A model generated the notes under the pieces. It saw only the letters and a list, made by a program, of their open reading frames with translations. It made no database searches and was not told the origin of the DNA. Positions 7,295 through 14,778 of a stretch of DNA of 24,087 nt are shown here, in pieces; within the stretch, counting starts at the first letter, position 1, and every line of letters starts with the position of its first letter. Both the position numbers and the translations under genes were made by a program. This stretch comes from an uncultured Porphyromonadaceae bacterium (GTDB lineage: Bacteria; Bacteroidota; Bacteroidia; Bacteroidales; Muribaculaceae), in contig CABRZA010000015.1 in NCBI GenBank assembly GCA_902475285.1, positions 1 to 24,087 of the forward strand, written 5' to 3'.

Positions 7295-7978
7295 ATGCTC
7301 GATTTATTCATCCCCCTCGCAATCACCGATTACCTCGACGCAGCTTGGTTCTTCGACTGGTTCGTCAACAATGCAAGCTACCTCTTCGTGTTCATTTTCA
7401 TGACCATAGAGAGTTCTTTCATACCCTTTCCCTCCGAAGTCGTCGTTCCTCCGGCTGCATATTTGGCCATGCAGCGCGGCGACATGAATATTTTCGGCGT
7501 CGTTGCAGCCGCCACTGCCGGCGCGCTCTGTGGGGCACTTATCAACTATGTCCTCTCGCTCCTCATCGGCCGCCCCATAGTCTACGCCTTCGCCGACTCC
7601 CGTCTCGGCCACGCTTGCCTCATCGACCGTCAGAAAGTCGAGAAAGCCGAAGCTTACTTCGACCGCCACGGCGCCGTCAGCACATTCATAGGCCGCCTCA
7701 TACCCGCCGTACGCCAGCTCATATCCATCCCCGCCGGCATTGCCAAGATGAACATATGGGTGTTCATGCTCTTCACCACCCTCGGGGCGCTGGTGTGGAA
7801 CGCCATTCTTGCCGCCCTCGGCTGGTGGCTCTCTCTCCACGTGTCGCTCGATAGCCTATACGCCGCCGTTGAGAAATACAACTCCTACCTCACATGGGCC
7901 GGCCTCGGGCTGCTCCTAATTTGCGTGCTCTACATCGTATATCACGCCTTTAAGAAAGATAAAAAAGACAAAAAATGA
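7295..7978 (+). CDS. DedA family inner-membrane protein
   Basis: 227 residues. DedA/SNARE-associated proteins are inner-membrane proteins implicated in lipid carrier or phospholipid translocation and envelope homeostasis. Visible motifs: MTIESSFIPFPSEVVVPPAAYLA (36-58), with the conserved Glu39 and the re-entrant-loop PFPSE; GALINYVLS; YFDRHGAVSTFIGRLIPAVRQLISIPAGIAKM (121-152), containing the family signature F-x-G-R-x-x-P-x-x-R; and a C-terminal membrane helix at about 201-219 followed by a Lys-rich tail. The open frame extends far upstream through the preceding gene, but the ATG at 7295 is correct: it matches the family N terminus and lies 26 nt after a promoter element. It overlaps rpe by 4 bp (ATGA). 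Confidence 0.93.
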   Translation: MLDLFIPLAITDYLDAAWFFDWFVNNASYLFVFIFMTIESSFIPFPSEVVVPPAAYLAMQRGDMNIFGVVAAATAGALCGALINYVLSLLIGRPIVYAFADSRLGHACLIDRQKVEKAEAYFDRHGAVSTFIGRLIPAVRQLISIPAGIAKMNIWVFMLFTTLGALVWNAILAALGWWLSLHVSLDSLYAAVEKYNSYLTWAGLGLLLICVLYIVYHAFKKDKKDKK

Positions 7979-8619
7979 TAGTCGCTCCCTCTCTTCTTTC
8001 GGCCGACTTCGGCCACCTCGCCGATGATATCGCCATGCTCCGCCGCAGCCGCGCACAGTGGCTCCACTGCGACGTGATGGACGGCGTCTTCGTCCCCAAC
8101 ATTTCCTTCGGCTTCCCCGTCATCGAGGCTGTGCATAAGCTCACCGACATGCCCCTCGACGTACACCTCATGATTGTCGACCCCGACCGTTACATCGATA
8201 CCGTCGCCAAGGCCGGTGCCATGATGATGAACGTCCACTACGAGGCATGCACGCATCTCCACCGCACCGTCGACGCAATCCGCCGCGCAGGCATGAAGGC
8301 AGCAGTGACACTCAATCCCGCCACTCCAGTCGAACTCCTCCGCGACATTCTCCCCGACCTCGACATGGTACTCCTTATGAGCGTCGACCCGGGCTTCGGC
8401 GGACAGAGCTTCATCCCCCGCGTGCTCGATAAGATTCGCCGACTCCGCGCCATGATCGACGCCGAAGCTTGCCGCACGCTCATCGAAGTCGACGGCGGTA
8501 TAAACCGCACCACCGGCGCACTCGCGGCCCAGGCTGGTGCCGACGTCCTCGTGGCCGGCAGCGCCGTCTTCCATGCCTCCGACCCCGTGGCCGAAATCGC
8601 CGCGCTCGCCGCACTTTAA
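7975..8619 (+). CDS. rpe: Ribulose-phosphate 3-epimerase
   Basis: 214 residues, a TIM-barrel enzyme of normal length. It interconverts ribulose 5-phosphate and xylulose 5-phosphate in the non-oxidative pentose phosphate pathway. Seen in sequence: the N-terminal APSLLSADF; metal and catalytic residues His31 and Asp33 in LHCDVMDGVFVPN; His64 in LDVHLMI; MSVDPGFGGQSF at about 135-146; and Asp173 in LIEVDGGIN. The GADVLVAGSAVF phosphate-binding segment lies near the C terminus. The start codon overlaps the dedA stop (ATGA), so the two are translationally coupled, though no functional link between them is obvious. A 31-bp gap leads to ftsK. Confidence 0.97.
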   Translation: MIVAPSLLSADFGHLADDIAMLRRSRAQWLHCDVMDGVFVPNISFGFPVIEAVHKLTDMPLDVHLMIVDPDRYIDTVAKAGAMMMNVHYEACTHLHRTVDAIRRAGMKAAVTLNPATPVELLRDILPDLDMVLLMSVDPGFGGQSFIPRVLDKIRRLRAMIDAEACRTLIEVDGGINRTTGALAAQAGADVLVAGSAVFHASDPVAEIAALAAL

Positions 8620-8650
8620 TTGACCCCCTTAAAAATCTCTCCTCCATATT

Positions 8651-11413
8651 ATGACCGACCGTACACCGTCACTTGATGAATTCGACGGCGATGCCCGCAG
8701 GCGTCGCCCCCAGGCCGAGACGCCGCGTCGCCGACCGGCATCCGACCGCCCTGCCACCGCCGAACGCGACCCCGAACGCCGCCGCACGGCACCGCGCGAC
8801 ACCGAACGCAACTCCGACCGCCGCGCGCCGCGTCCCGTGCCCGACAGCGAAGGCCCGCGACGCCCCGAATCGCGGCGCCGTCGTCCCGAGCAGCCCCGCC
8901 GCCGCTTTTCCATAATCGAATTTTGCCGCCGGGGCAGCACACGCCTTGCTGTGGGCATATTCCTATGCCTCTCCGCAATCGTCATGGCCGTATGCTGCGT
9001 GTCGTATTTCTTCACCTATGCCGCCGACCAGAGCATAACACACGGTGCAACCCTCACAGAGATGGCCGAAAGCCCCGACAAGGTCAAGACATACTTCGGT
9101 GCTATCGGCGTCGTCATTGCACGCTGGCTTTTGCTCGACTCCTTCGGCATCGGCTCCTTCGCATTGGTGGTATATACCTTCATTGTCGGCCTCGCAGTCC
9201 TCGGTGTGAAGAAAATCCAGTTCTTCGCCCTCACTTTCCGCTGTCTATTCACTGCCGTCGCCGTTTCTGTCATATTCGGCTTCTACGCCTTCAATGCCTC
9301 TACCGACCTCCCGCTCGGCGGCAACCACGGCCATTACATCAATGAGCTCGTTATGAAGTACAGCGACGTCCTCGGCGGCTTCGCACTCTCCCTCATGGTC
9401 ATTGCTTTGCTATTGGCCGTGTACTACAAGCCCATAAAGACCGCGCTCGCCTTCGTCAAGGCCATCATTCCAAAGCCTAAGCCTAAGCCCGAGCAGCCCG
9501 TCGATGAGCCTGTCCATGAGCAGCCCGCAAGCCCGCTCGACGCCCTCGAAAGCGACGAACCCGCCGAAGCCGAAGTGCCCGTTATCGAAGACGAAAACAC
9601 CGAATCTTCCGAAGTGGAAGCCGCCGACACCGACGATCATTCGCGCTTCATGCCACCCGTCACCATCGACGACTTCGACGACTCCTCCGAAAGCTCCGAG
9701 CCATCCGAGCATTCTGAGTCCTCCGATAGCTCCAAGGCCTCCGAGATCTCCGATAGCTCCGAGCTCTCCGAGTCCTCCGAGAACTCCCCCGAAAGCCCCG
9801 ATTCTGCCCAGTCTGCTGCCATCCCCATGCAGATTGTCATGAACCCGACACCCGTATCTGAGTCCGAGCAGCACGAGCGCAAGCCCGACCCCATCCAGCA
9901 CGGCGACCACATCGGCCTCGACCGCCCCTACGACGTCCGCGCAAGCCACAGCCATTACGAGTTCCCCCCGCTCGACCTTCTTATCGACCATCCGAAAACA
10001 TTCGAAATCGACGAGGCCGAGCAGGAGGCCAACAAGGAGCTCATTGTCAACACTCTTCTGAGCTACAACGTTGAGATTGAGCACATCATTGCCACAATAG
10101 GCCCCACAGTCACCCTCTATGAGATTGTCCCCGTTCAGGGCACGCGCATTGCTAAGATTCGAAGCCTCGAAGACGAAATCGCCATGAGCCTCGCTGCTTA
10201 CGGCATTCGCATCATAGCCCCAATTCCGGGCAAGCGCTCCATAGGCCTCGAGGTCCCCAACCGCAAGCCACAGATTGTGTCCATGCGCCCCATTCTCGAA
10301 TCCGAGCAGTTCCGCAACACCAAGATGCGGCTCCCTATGGCACTTGGCTCGACCATCGACAACAAAGATTTTATGGTCGACCTCGCCAAGATGCCACACC
10401 TCCTGGTGGCCGGCGCTACGGGACAGGGAAAGTCGGTGGGCCTCAACTGTATCATAACATCACTCCTTTACAGCAAGCACCCCGACGAGCTCAAGTTTGT
10501 CCTCGTCGACCCCAAGATGGTCGAGTTCTCGCTCTATGCGGCCATCGAGCGCCAGTACCTCGCCAAGATTCCCGACGGCGACAGCGCCGTTATCACCGAT
10601 TCCGACAAGGCTCTCGACACCCTCAACTCGCTTTGCGTCGAGATGGACAACCGCTACGAGCTCCTACGTCTCGCCGGCGTGAGAGGAATAGAGGACTATA
10701 ACGCCCGATTCTGCGCCCGTACGCTCAATCCCGAGCTCGGCCACCGATATCTGCCTTATATCGTGATTATTGTCGATGAGTACGCCGACCTCGTCATGAC
10801 GGCTTCCAAGGACATCGCAGCTCCCATATGCCGCATTGCCCAGAAGGCCCGTGCCGTCGGCCTCCACATGATTATTGCCACCCAGCGCCCGTCAACCGAC
10901 ATCATCACCGGTAAAATCAAGGCCAACTTCCCCGCCCGAATAGCCTTCAAGGTCACGCAGGGTGTCGACAGCAAGACCATCCTCGACCGTCCCGGTGCAC
11001 AGCGCCTCATTGGCCGCGGCGACATGCTGGTGATGAACAGCGGCACAATCGAGCGCGTCCAGTGCGCATACGTCGACACCCCGGAGGTCGAGGCCATATG
11101 CAGCCACATTGGCGCACAGCCAGGTTTCGACAGCTGCTACCTCTTGCCCGACCCACCGACCGACGAGCCCGTCGAGAGCGCTGCCGCTGCCGATTTCACC
11201 ATCACCGACGAGTTCCGTCGGTGTGCCATGTACATCGCCACACAGGATCAGGCCTCCATCACCATGCTCCAGCGTAAGTTCGAAATCGGATTCAACAAGG
11301 CCGGCCGATTCATGGACCAGATGCAGCAGCTCGGCATCGTGGGCCCGGCCAACGGTGCTAAGCCGCGCCAGGTGCTCATGGGGCCCGACGAGGCGGAGCG
11401 AATACTGAACTAA
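8651..11413 (+). CDS. ftsK: DNA translocase FtsK
   Basis: 920 residues. It is the septal DNA pump that clears the chromosome termini and activates XerCD at dif. Residues 1-90 are an unusually Arg/Pro-rich cytoplasmic tail. Membrane helices lie at about 97-121, 153-185, 190-212 and 240-260. The linker (about 265-440) is Pro/Glu-rich and contains a Ser-Glu low-complexity run at 345-385. The motor follows: alpha/beta core from about 450, Walker A GATGQGKS at 588-595, Walker B IIVDEYADL at 706-714, and IIATQRPSTDIITG near 741. The C-terminal gamma winged helix, about 848-915 (DEFRRCAMYIATQDQASITMLQRKFEIGFNKAGRFMDQMQQLGIVG), normally reads the polar DNA guide sequences. It is followed by a lolA-like gene and trxB, a gene order familiar in Bacteroidales. 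Confidence 0.97.
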   Translation: MTDRTPSLDEFDGDARRRRPQAETPRRRPASDRPATAERDPERRRTAPRDTERNSDRRAPRPVPDSEGPRRPESRRRRPEQPRRRFSIIEFCRRGSTRLAVGIFLCLSAIVMAVCCVSYFFTYAADQSITHGATLTEMAESPDKVKTYFGAIGVVIARWLLLDSFGIGSFALVVYTFIVGLAVLGVKKIQFFALTFRCLFTAVAVSVIFGFYAFNASTDLPLGGNHGHYINELVMKYSDVLGGFALSLMVIALLLAVYYKPIKTALAFVKAIIPKPKPKPEQPVDEPVHEQPASPLDALESDEPAEAEVPVIEDENTESSEVEAADTDDHSRFMPPVTIDDFDDSSESSEPSEHSESSDSSKASEISDSSELSESSENSPESPDSAQSAAIPMQIVMNPTPVSESEQHERKPDPIQHGDHIGLDRPYDVRASHSHYEFPPLDLLIDHPKTFEIDEAEQEANKELIVNTLLSYNVEIEHIIATIGPTVTLYEIVPVQGTRIAKIRSLEDEIAMSLAAYGIRIIAPIPGKRSIGLEVPNRKPQIVSMRPILESEQFRNTKMRLPMALGSTIDNKDFMVDLAKMPHLLVAGATGQGKSVGLNCIITSLLYSKHPDELKFVLVDPKMVEFSLYAAIERQYLAKIPDGDSAVITDSDKALDTLNSLCVEMDNRYELLRLAGVRGIEDYNARFCARTLNPELGHRYLPYIVIIVDEYADLVMTASKDIAAPICRIAQKARAVGLHMIIATQRPSTDIITGKIKANFPARIAFKVTQGVDSKTILDRPGAQRLIGRGDMLVMNSGTIERVQCAYVDTPEVEAICSHIGAQPGFDSCYLLPDPPTDEPVESAAAADFTITDEFRRCAMYIATQDQASITMLQRKFEIGFNKAGRFMDQMQQLGIVGPANGAKPRQVLMGPDEAERILN

Positions 11414-11440
11414 TTGGCCGTCGCCCTCGTTGTTATTATG

Positions 11441-12061
11441 ATGAAACGAAATATCCTTACCCTTCTGGTGCTTGTAGCCCTCCTGATGCCCGCGGCGCTC
11501 CGTGCCGCAGGACCGTCGGCATCGTCGATACTCGCGCAGATGCGCAAGTCGATGCTTGCAAAACCGGCAGTCGAGGCGCAGTTCACAATCAACGGCGCCG
11601 ACGGTGCCGTCCAGGGCTCGGCACTCATGGCCGGAGCGGCTTTCGCCTTCACCACGCCGCAGCTCGACGTCTGGTTCGACGGGCGCACCCAGTGGGTGTT
11701 CCTCCACAGCACCGGCGAAGTGAGCATCACCGAGCCCACGGCCGACGAGCTCGCCACAACCAATCCCTTCGTCGTCCTCTCCGCCTACGACACTCACTAC
11801 ACCTCCCGCCGCCTCCCCGACAGTAGCGGGCGCAGGCGTGTCGAGCTCGTTCCACGCGACGCCGACAGCGGCATTCGATCCATCACTGTCATTGCCGATA
11901 CCCCCGGAAATTGGCCGCAGGCAATAATTGTCGACCTCGACAGCGGCGAGCGTATCCACATGGTAATCGACCGCATCGCCGGCCGCGCCAAGCCTGCCGA
12001 CACTGCCTTCCGCTACGACGCTCGTCTTCATCCCGCTTCCGAAATCATTGATCTACGATAA
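11441..12061 (+). CDS. LolA-like outer-membrane lipoprotein carrier protein
   Basis: 206 residues. Residues 1-23 are a signal peptide (MKRN, then a Leu/Val/Ala core ending in RAAG), so the protein is periplasmic. The mature part is LolA-like: SSILAQMRKSMLAKPAVEAQFTI near the N terminus, an FTTPQLDVWFDGRTQWVFLHSTGEVSITEPTADE block, NPFVVLSAY, then beta strands to the end. LolA shuttles lipoproteins from the inner-membrane Lol complex to the outer membrane. Sequence similarity is modest, so carrier function is inferred from domain shape plus the FtsK-LolA-TrxB order. In-frame alternative starts exist at 11414 (TTG) and 11438 (ATG). The ATG at 11441 gives the most compact signal peptide. The stop is 1 bp before trxB. 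Confidence 0.8.
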   Translation: MKRNILTLLVLVALLMPAALRAAGPSASSILAQMRKSMLAKPAVEAQFTINGADGAVQGSALMAGAAFAFTTPQLDVWFDGRTQWVFLHSTGEVSITEPTADELATTNPFVVLSAYDTHYTSRRLPDSSGRRRVELVPRDADSGIRSITVIADTPGNWPQAIIVDLDSGERIHMVIDRIAGRAKPADTAFRYDARLHPASEIIDLR

Positions 12062-12062
12062 T

Positions 12063-13013
12063 ATGAGTAATCTTAGCACAAAATGCCTTATCATCGGCTC
12101 CGGCCCTGCCGGATACACAGCCGGCATATATACTTCCCGAGCCGGCCTCGCTCCAGTTCTCGTCGAGGGCTTTCAGCCCGGCGGACAGCTTACACAGACC
12201 ACCGAAGTCGAGAACTTCCCCGGCTATCCCGAGGGCGTCGACGGCAACAAGATGATGGAAGACCTCCGCGCCCAGGCTCTGCGCTGCGGTGCTGAAATCA
12301 TAAGCGGACAGGTTTCCGATATCGACCTCTCAGTGCGTCCTTTCAAGGCCGTTGTCGACGGCGGTACACATACCGTCGAGGCCGACACAGTAATTATTAG
12401 CACCGGCGCCTCGGCTAAGTATCTCGGCCTCCCCGACGAGGAAAAATACCGCGGAATGGGTGTCTCGGCTTGTGCAACTTGCGACGGCTTCTTCTTCCGC
12501 AACCGCCCCGTGGCTGTCGTCGGCGGCGGCGACACAGCGTGCGAAGAAGCTCTATATCTCGCCAACCTCGCATCGAAGGTATATATGATTGTCCGCAAGG
12601 ACTATCTCCGTGCCTCCAAGGTCATGCAGCAGCGCGTGTTCGAGAACAGCAAAATCGACGTCCTCTTCAACACCGTCACACAGAGCCTCTTCGGCAACGA
12701 CATGCTCGAAGGCGCTCGCGTGGCAACTATGACAGCCGCCGGTGTCCCCGACGTATACGACATCGCCGTCGACGGTTTCTTCCTCGCAATAGGCCACAAG
12801 CCCAACACCGACATCTTCGCCGGCAAAATCGACCTCGACGAGGCCGGTTATATCAAGGTGCAGCATCCCCACACCGCCACTTCCGTCCCCGGTGTCTTCG
12901 CCGCCGGCGACGTCGCCGACCCCGAATATCGTCAGGCTGTCGTTGCCGCCGCTTCCGGATGCCGCGCCGCAATCGACGCCGAACGCTACCTCATGCTCTC
13001 CCAAGATATCTGA
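12063..13013 (+). CDS. trxB: Thioredoxin-disulfide reductase
   Basis: 316 residues, a normal length. This flavoprotein reduces thioredoxin with NADPH in the cytosol. Visible motifs: the FAD-binding IIGSGPAGYTAGIY (10-23), GQLTQTTEVENFPGYPEG (41-58), the redox-active CATC at 137-140 in VSACATCDGFF, the NADPH-binding VVGGGDTACEEALYL (152-166), and the C-terminal FAD contact PGVFAAGDVADPEYRQAVVAAASGC. The codon at 12048 is an in-frame alternative, but the ATG at 12063, 1 bp after the lolA stop, fits the family N terminus. Its stop overlaps the ybaK start by one base (TGATG). Confidence 0.97.
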   Translation: MSNLSTKCLIIGSGPAGYTAGIYTSRAGLAPVLVEGFQPGGQLTQTTEVENFPGYPEGVDGNKMMEDLRAQALRCGAEIISGQVSDIDLSVRPFKAVVDGGTHTVEADTVIISTGASAKYLGLPDEEKYRGMGVSACATCDGFFFRNRPVAVVGGGDTACEEALYLANLASKVYMIVRKDYLRASKVMQQRVFENSKIDVLFNTVTQSLFGNDMLEGARVATMTAAGVPDVYDIAVDGFFLAIGHKPNTDIFAGKIDLDEAGYIKVQHPHTATSVPGVFAAGDVADPEYRQAVVAAASGCRAAIDAERYLMLSQDI

Positions 13014-13495
13014 TGCCCAAACACACAAAAACCAACGCCGTCCGCCTCCTCGAAGCCGCGCATATCCCCTTCGAAACTCACGAATACGAAGTGGACGAAT
13101 CCGACCTCTCCGCCGGACACATCGCCGACCAGCTCGGCCAGGACATAAAGCGCATTTTCAAAACGCTCGTCCTCCGGGGCGAACGCACCGGACTCTTCGT
13201 CTGCGTAGTCCCCGGCGATGCCGAAGTCGACCTCAAAAAAGCCGCTCGTGCTGCCGGCGACAAGAAGGCCGACCTCATCCCCATGAAGGAACTCCTCCCA
13301 GCCACAGGCTACATCCGCGGTGGATGCTCCCCGGTGGGCATGAAGAAACCCCTCCCCACATTCTTCCATCAGTCGGCGCTCGAATTCCCCGCTATCTGCG
13401 TCAGCGCAGGTATGCGCGGCATGCAGCTCGACATCGACCCCCGCACCCTCATCGATTTCGTCGGCGCCTCCACCGCCGATCTAATCAAAGACTGA
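13013..13495 (+). CDS. ybaK: Cys-tRNA(Pro)/Cys-tRNA(Cys) deacylase, YbaK/EbsC family
   Basis: 160 residues, the family length. It is a trans-editing enzyme that hydrolyses cysteine mischarged on tRNA(Pro). Motifs: the N-terminal TNAVRLLEAAHIPFETHEY, IKRIFKTLVLRG (45-56) with the conserved Lys50, FVCVVPGDAEVDLKKAARA, the family signature GGCSPVGMKK (103-112), and the C-terminal ICVSAGMRGMQLDIDPRTLI. The frame is open upstream through trxB, but the ATG in the TGATG junction is the natural start and implies coupling with trxB. The 87-bp gap after the stop contains a palindromic element related to repeats inside a gene 1.6 kb downstream. Confidence 0.93.
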   Translation: MPKHTKTNAVRLLEAAHIPFETHEYEVDESDLSAGHIADQLGQDIKRIFKTLVLRGERTGLFVCVVPGDAEVDLKKAARAAGDKKADLIPMKELLPATGYIRGGCSPVGMKKPLPTFFHQSALEFPAICVSAGMRGMQLDIDPRTLIDFVGASTADLIKD

Positions 13496-13512
13496 ATTAC
13501 ATAATTATATCA

Positions 13513-13566
13513 CCGGCAGCGAAGTAGGGGCGCAATATATTGCGCCCGCCCAGACTGGACATTCTT
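13513..13566. repeat. Dispersed palindromic (REP-like) element, intergenic copy
   Basis: A segment of about 54 bp between ybaK and aroC. Its core, GGGCGCAATATATTGCGCCC (13528-13547), is a perfect 20-bp palindrome. The flanks CGGCA.CGAAGTAG and CGCCCA..CTG also match the sequence at 15321-15374, and the similarity weakens outside. It is therefore a unit copied to at least two places rather than a local hairpin. It occupies most of the ybaK-aroC gap and may form a cruciform or RNA hairpin. Confidence 0.85.
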
Positions 13567-13582
13567 AAATAACTCTCTCATC

Positions 13583-14659
13583 ATGAACACATTCGGAACG
13601 CTTTTCCGCCTTACCGACTTCGGCGAAAGCCACGGCCACGCAATAGGCGGTGTCGTCGACGGCATGCCCGCCGGCATTCAAATAGATTTCGATGCCGTCG
13701 CGCGTCAGCTCGCACGCCGCCGCCCCGGCCAGTCTCCCCTCACCACCCAGCGTTCCGAACCCGACGAAGTCACATTCCTTTCAGGCATATTCGACGGTCG
13801 CACCACCGGCACGCCCATTGGTTTCACCATTGCCAATACCAACCAGCGCTCCGCCGACTATGACGCCATCGCCGACAAATACCGCCCCGGCCACGCCGAC
13901 TACGTCTACGACGCAAAGTACGGCCACCGCGACTACCGCGGAGGTGGCCGGGCCTCAGCACGCGAAACCGCCGTCCGTGTCGTCGGCGGTGCTCTTGCCC
14001 GCCAAGTGCTCCAGCGTGAGGGCATCGCAATATATGCCTATGCCTCACGAATCGGACGCGTGGCATTCGATGCCCACCCCCTCGATATCGACCCCTCGGC
14101 AATCGACACCAACCCCGTCCGATGCCCCGATGCCGACACCGCCGCACGTATGGAGAAAGCAATACGCGAAGCCCGTGCCGCACGCGACACCCTCGGCGGA
14201 ATTGTCACTTGCGTCCTAACAGGCGTCCCTGCCGGACTCGGCGACCCCGTCTTCGGCAAGCTCTCGGCCATGCTCGCCGCTGCCATGATGGGCATCAACG
14301 CTGCCAAAGGATTCGACTACGGCGACGGATTCGCCGCAGCAGCAATGCCGGGCAGCAAGTGCATCGACCTCTTCCAAACCGACACCGACGGCCGCATAGT
14401 CACCGACTCCAATCACTCCGGCGGTATCCAGGGCGGCATCTCCAACGGAATGCCCATAGTTTTCCGCGTGGCCTTCAAGCCCATAGCAACCATGCCCGTT
14501 GCTCTTCCCACCGTCGATTCCCGTGGAAACGATACTGTTATCGAAGTCGGCGGCCGCCACGACGTCTGCGTCGTTCCACGTGCCGTACCGGTCGTCGAAG
14601 CCATGGCTGCAATGACACTCCTCGACGCCCTCATGCACCACCGCGCCCACACCCTCTGA
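13583..14659 (+). CDS. aroC: Chorismate synthase
   Basis: 358 residues, full length. It makes chorismate from 5-enolpyruvylshikimate 3-phosphate, the last common step of aromatic amino acid synthesis, and needs reduced FMN. Seen: FGESHGHAIGGVVDGMPAG (13-31), RRPGQSPLTTQRSEPDEV, the GTPIGFTIANTN block, YGHRDYRGGGRASARETAVRVVGGALA, SNHSGGIQGGISNGMPIVFRVAFKPI, and the C-terminal RHDVCVVPRAVPVVEAMAAMTLLDALM. The start ATG is the first in frame after the repeat-bearing gap. No consensus promoter is seen in that gap. A strong inverted repeat lies 41 nt after the stop. Confidence 0.98.
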   Translation: MNTFGTLFRLTDFGESHGHAIGGVVDGMPAGIQIDFDAVARQLARRRPGQSPLTTQRSEPDEVTFLSGIFDGRTTGTPIGFTIANTNQRSADYDAIADKYRPGHADYVYDAKYGHRDYRGGGRASARETAVRVVGGALARQVLQREGIAIYAYASRIGRVAFDAHPLDIDPSAIDTNPVRCPDADTAARMEKAIREARAARDTLGGIVTCVLTGVPAGLGDPVFGKLSAMLAAAMMGINAAKGFDYGDGFAAAAMPGSKCIDLFQTDTDGRIVTDSNHSGGIQGGISNGMPIVFRVAFKPIATMPVALPTVDSRGNDTVIEVGGRHDVCVVPRAVPVVEAMAAMTLLDALMHHRAHTL

Positions 14660-14700
14660 GCAAAAAAATTCACTTTACACATAAAAAGTGCACAAAAACA

Positions 14701-14731
14701 CCCGATTTTTTCCCATTGGGAAAAAATCGGG
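14701..14731. repeat. Perfect 14-bp inverted repeat between aroC and the repeat-bearing gene
   Basis: CCCGATTTTTTCCC (14701-14714), a 3-nt ATT loop, then GGGAAAAAATCGGG (14718-14731). No T-tract follows on the plus strand; on the minus strand TGTTTTTG follows, so a terminator for leftward transcription is possible. It ends 23 bp before the -7 promoter element of the next gene and so could also be an operator. Confidence 0.8.
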
Positions 14732-14754
14732 GATAATTGCCTCCGGACACACCG

Positions 14755-14762
14755 TATCTTTG
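14755..14762 (+). promoter_or_regulatory. -7 promoter element of the repeat-bearing gene
   Basis: TATCTTTG is an exact TAnnTTTG match 16 nt before the ATG at 14779. A TTG lies upstream at 14737-14739, but its spacer of 15 nt is shorter than usual. Confidence 0.6.
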
Positions 14763-14778
14763 CATAAAAAACAAAGAT

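Noticed and set aside
6674..7978. A single 434-residue open frame running through the membrane-protein gene into dedA
   Set aside because: Only the last 227 residues match DedA; the first 207 are the out-of-frame, Arg/His/Pro-rich shadow of the sigma-partner gene, and a terminator plus promoter lie between.
9410..10399. Long minus-strand frame opposite ftsK
   Set aside because: Gly/Val/Leu-rich composition typical of the antisense of C-ending codons; ftsK motifs on the plus strand are unambiguous.
14671..14690. CACTTT/AAAGTG 6-bp inverted repeat after aroC
   Set aside because: Short AT-rich stem with an 8-nt loop and no T-tract; weaker than the adjacent 14-bp repeat.
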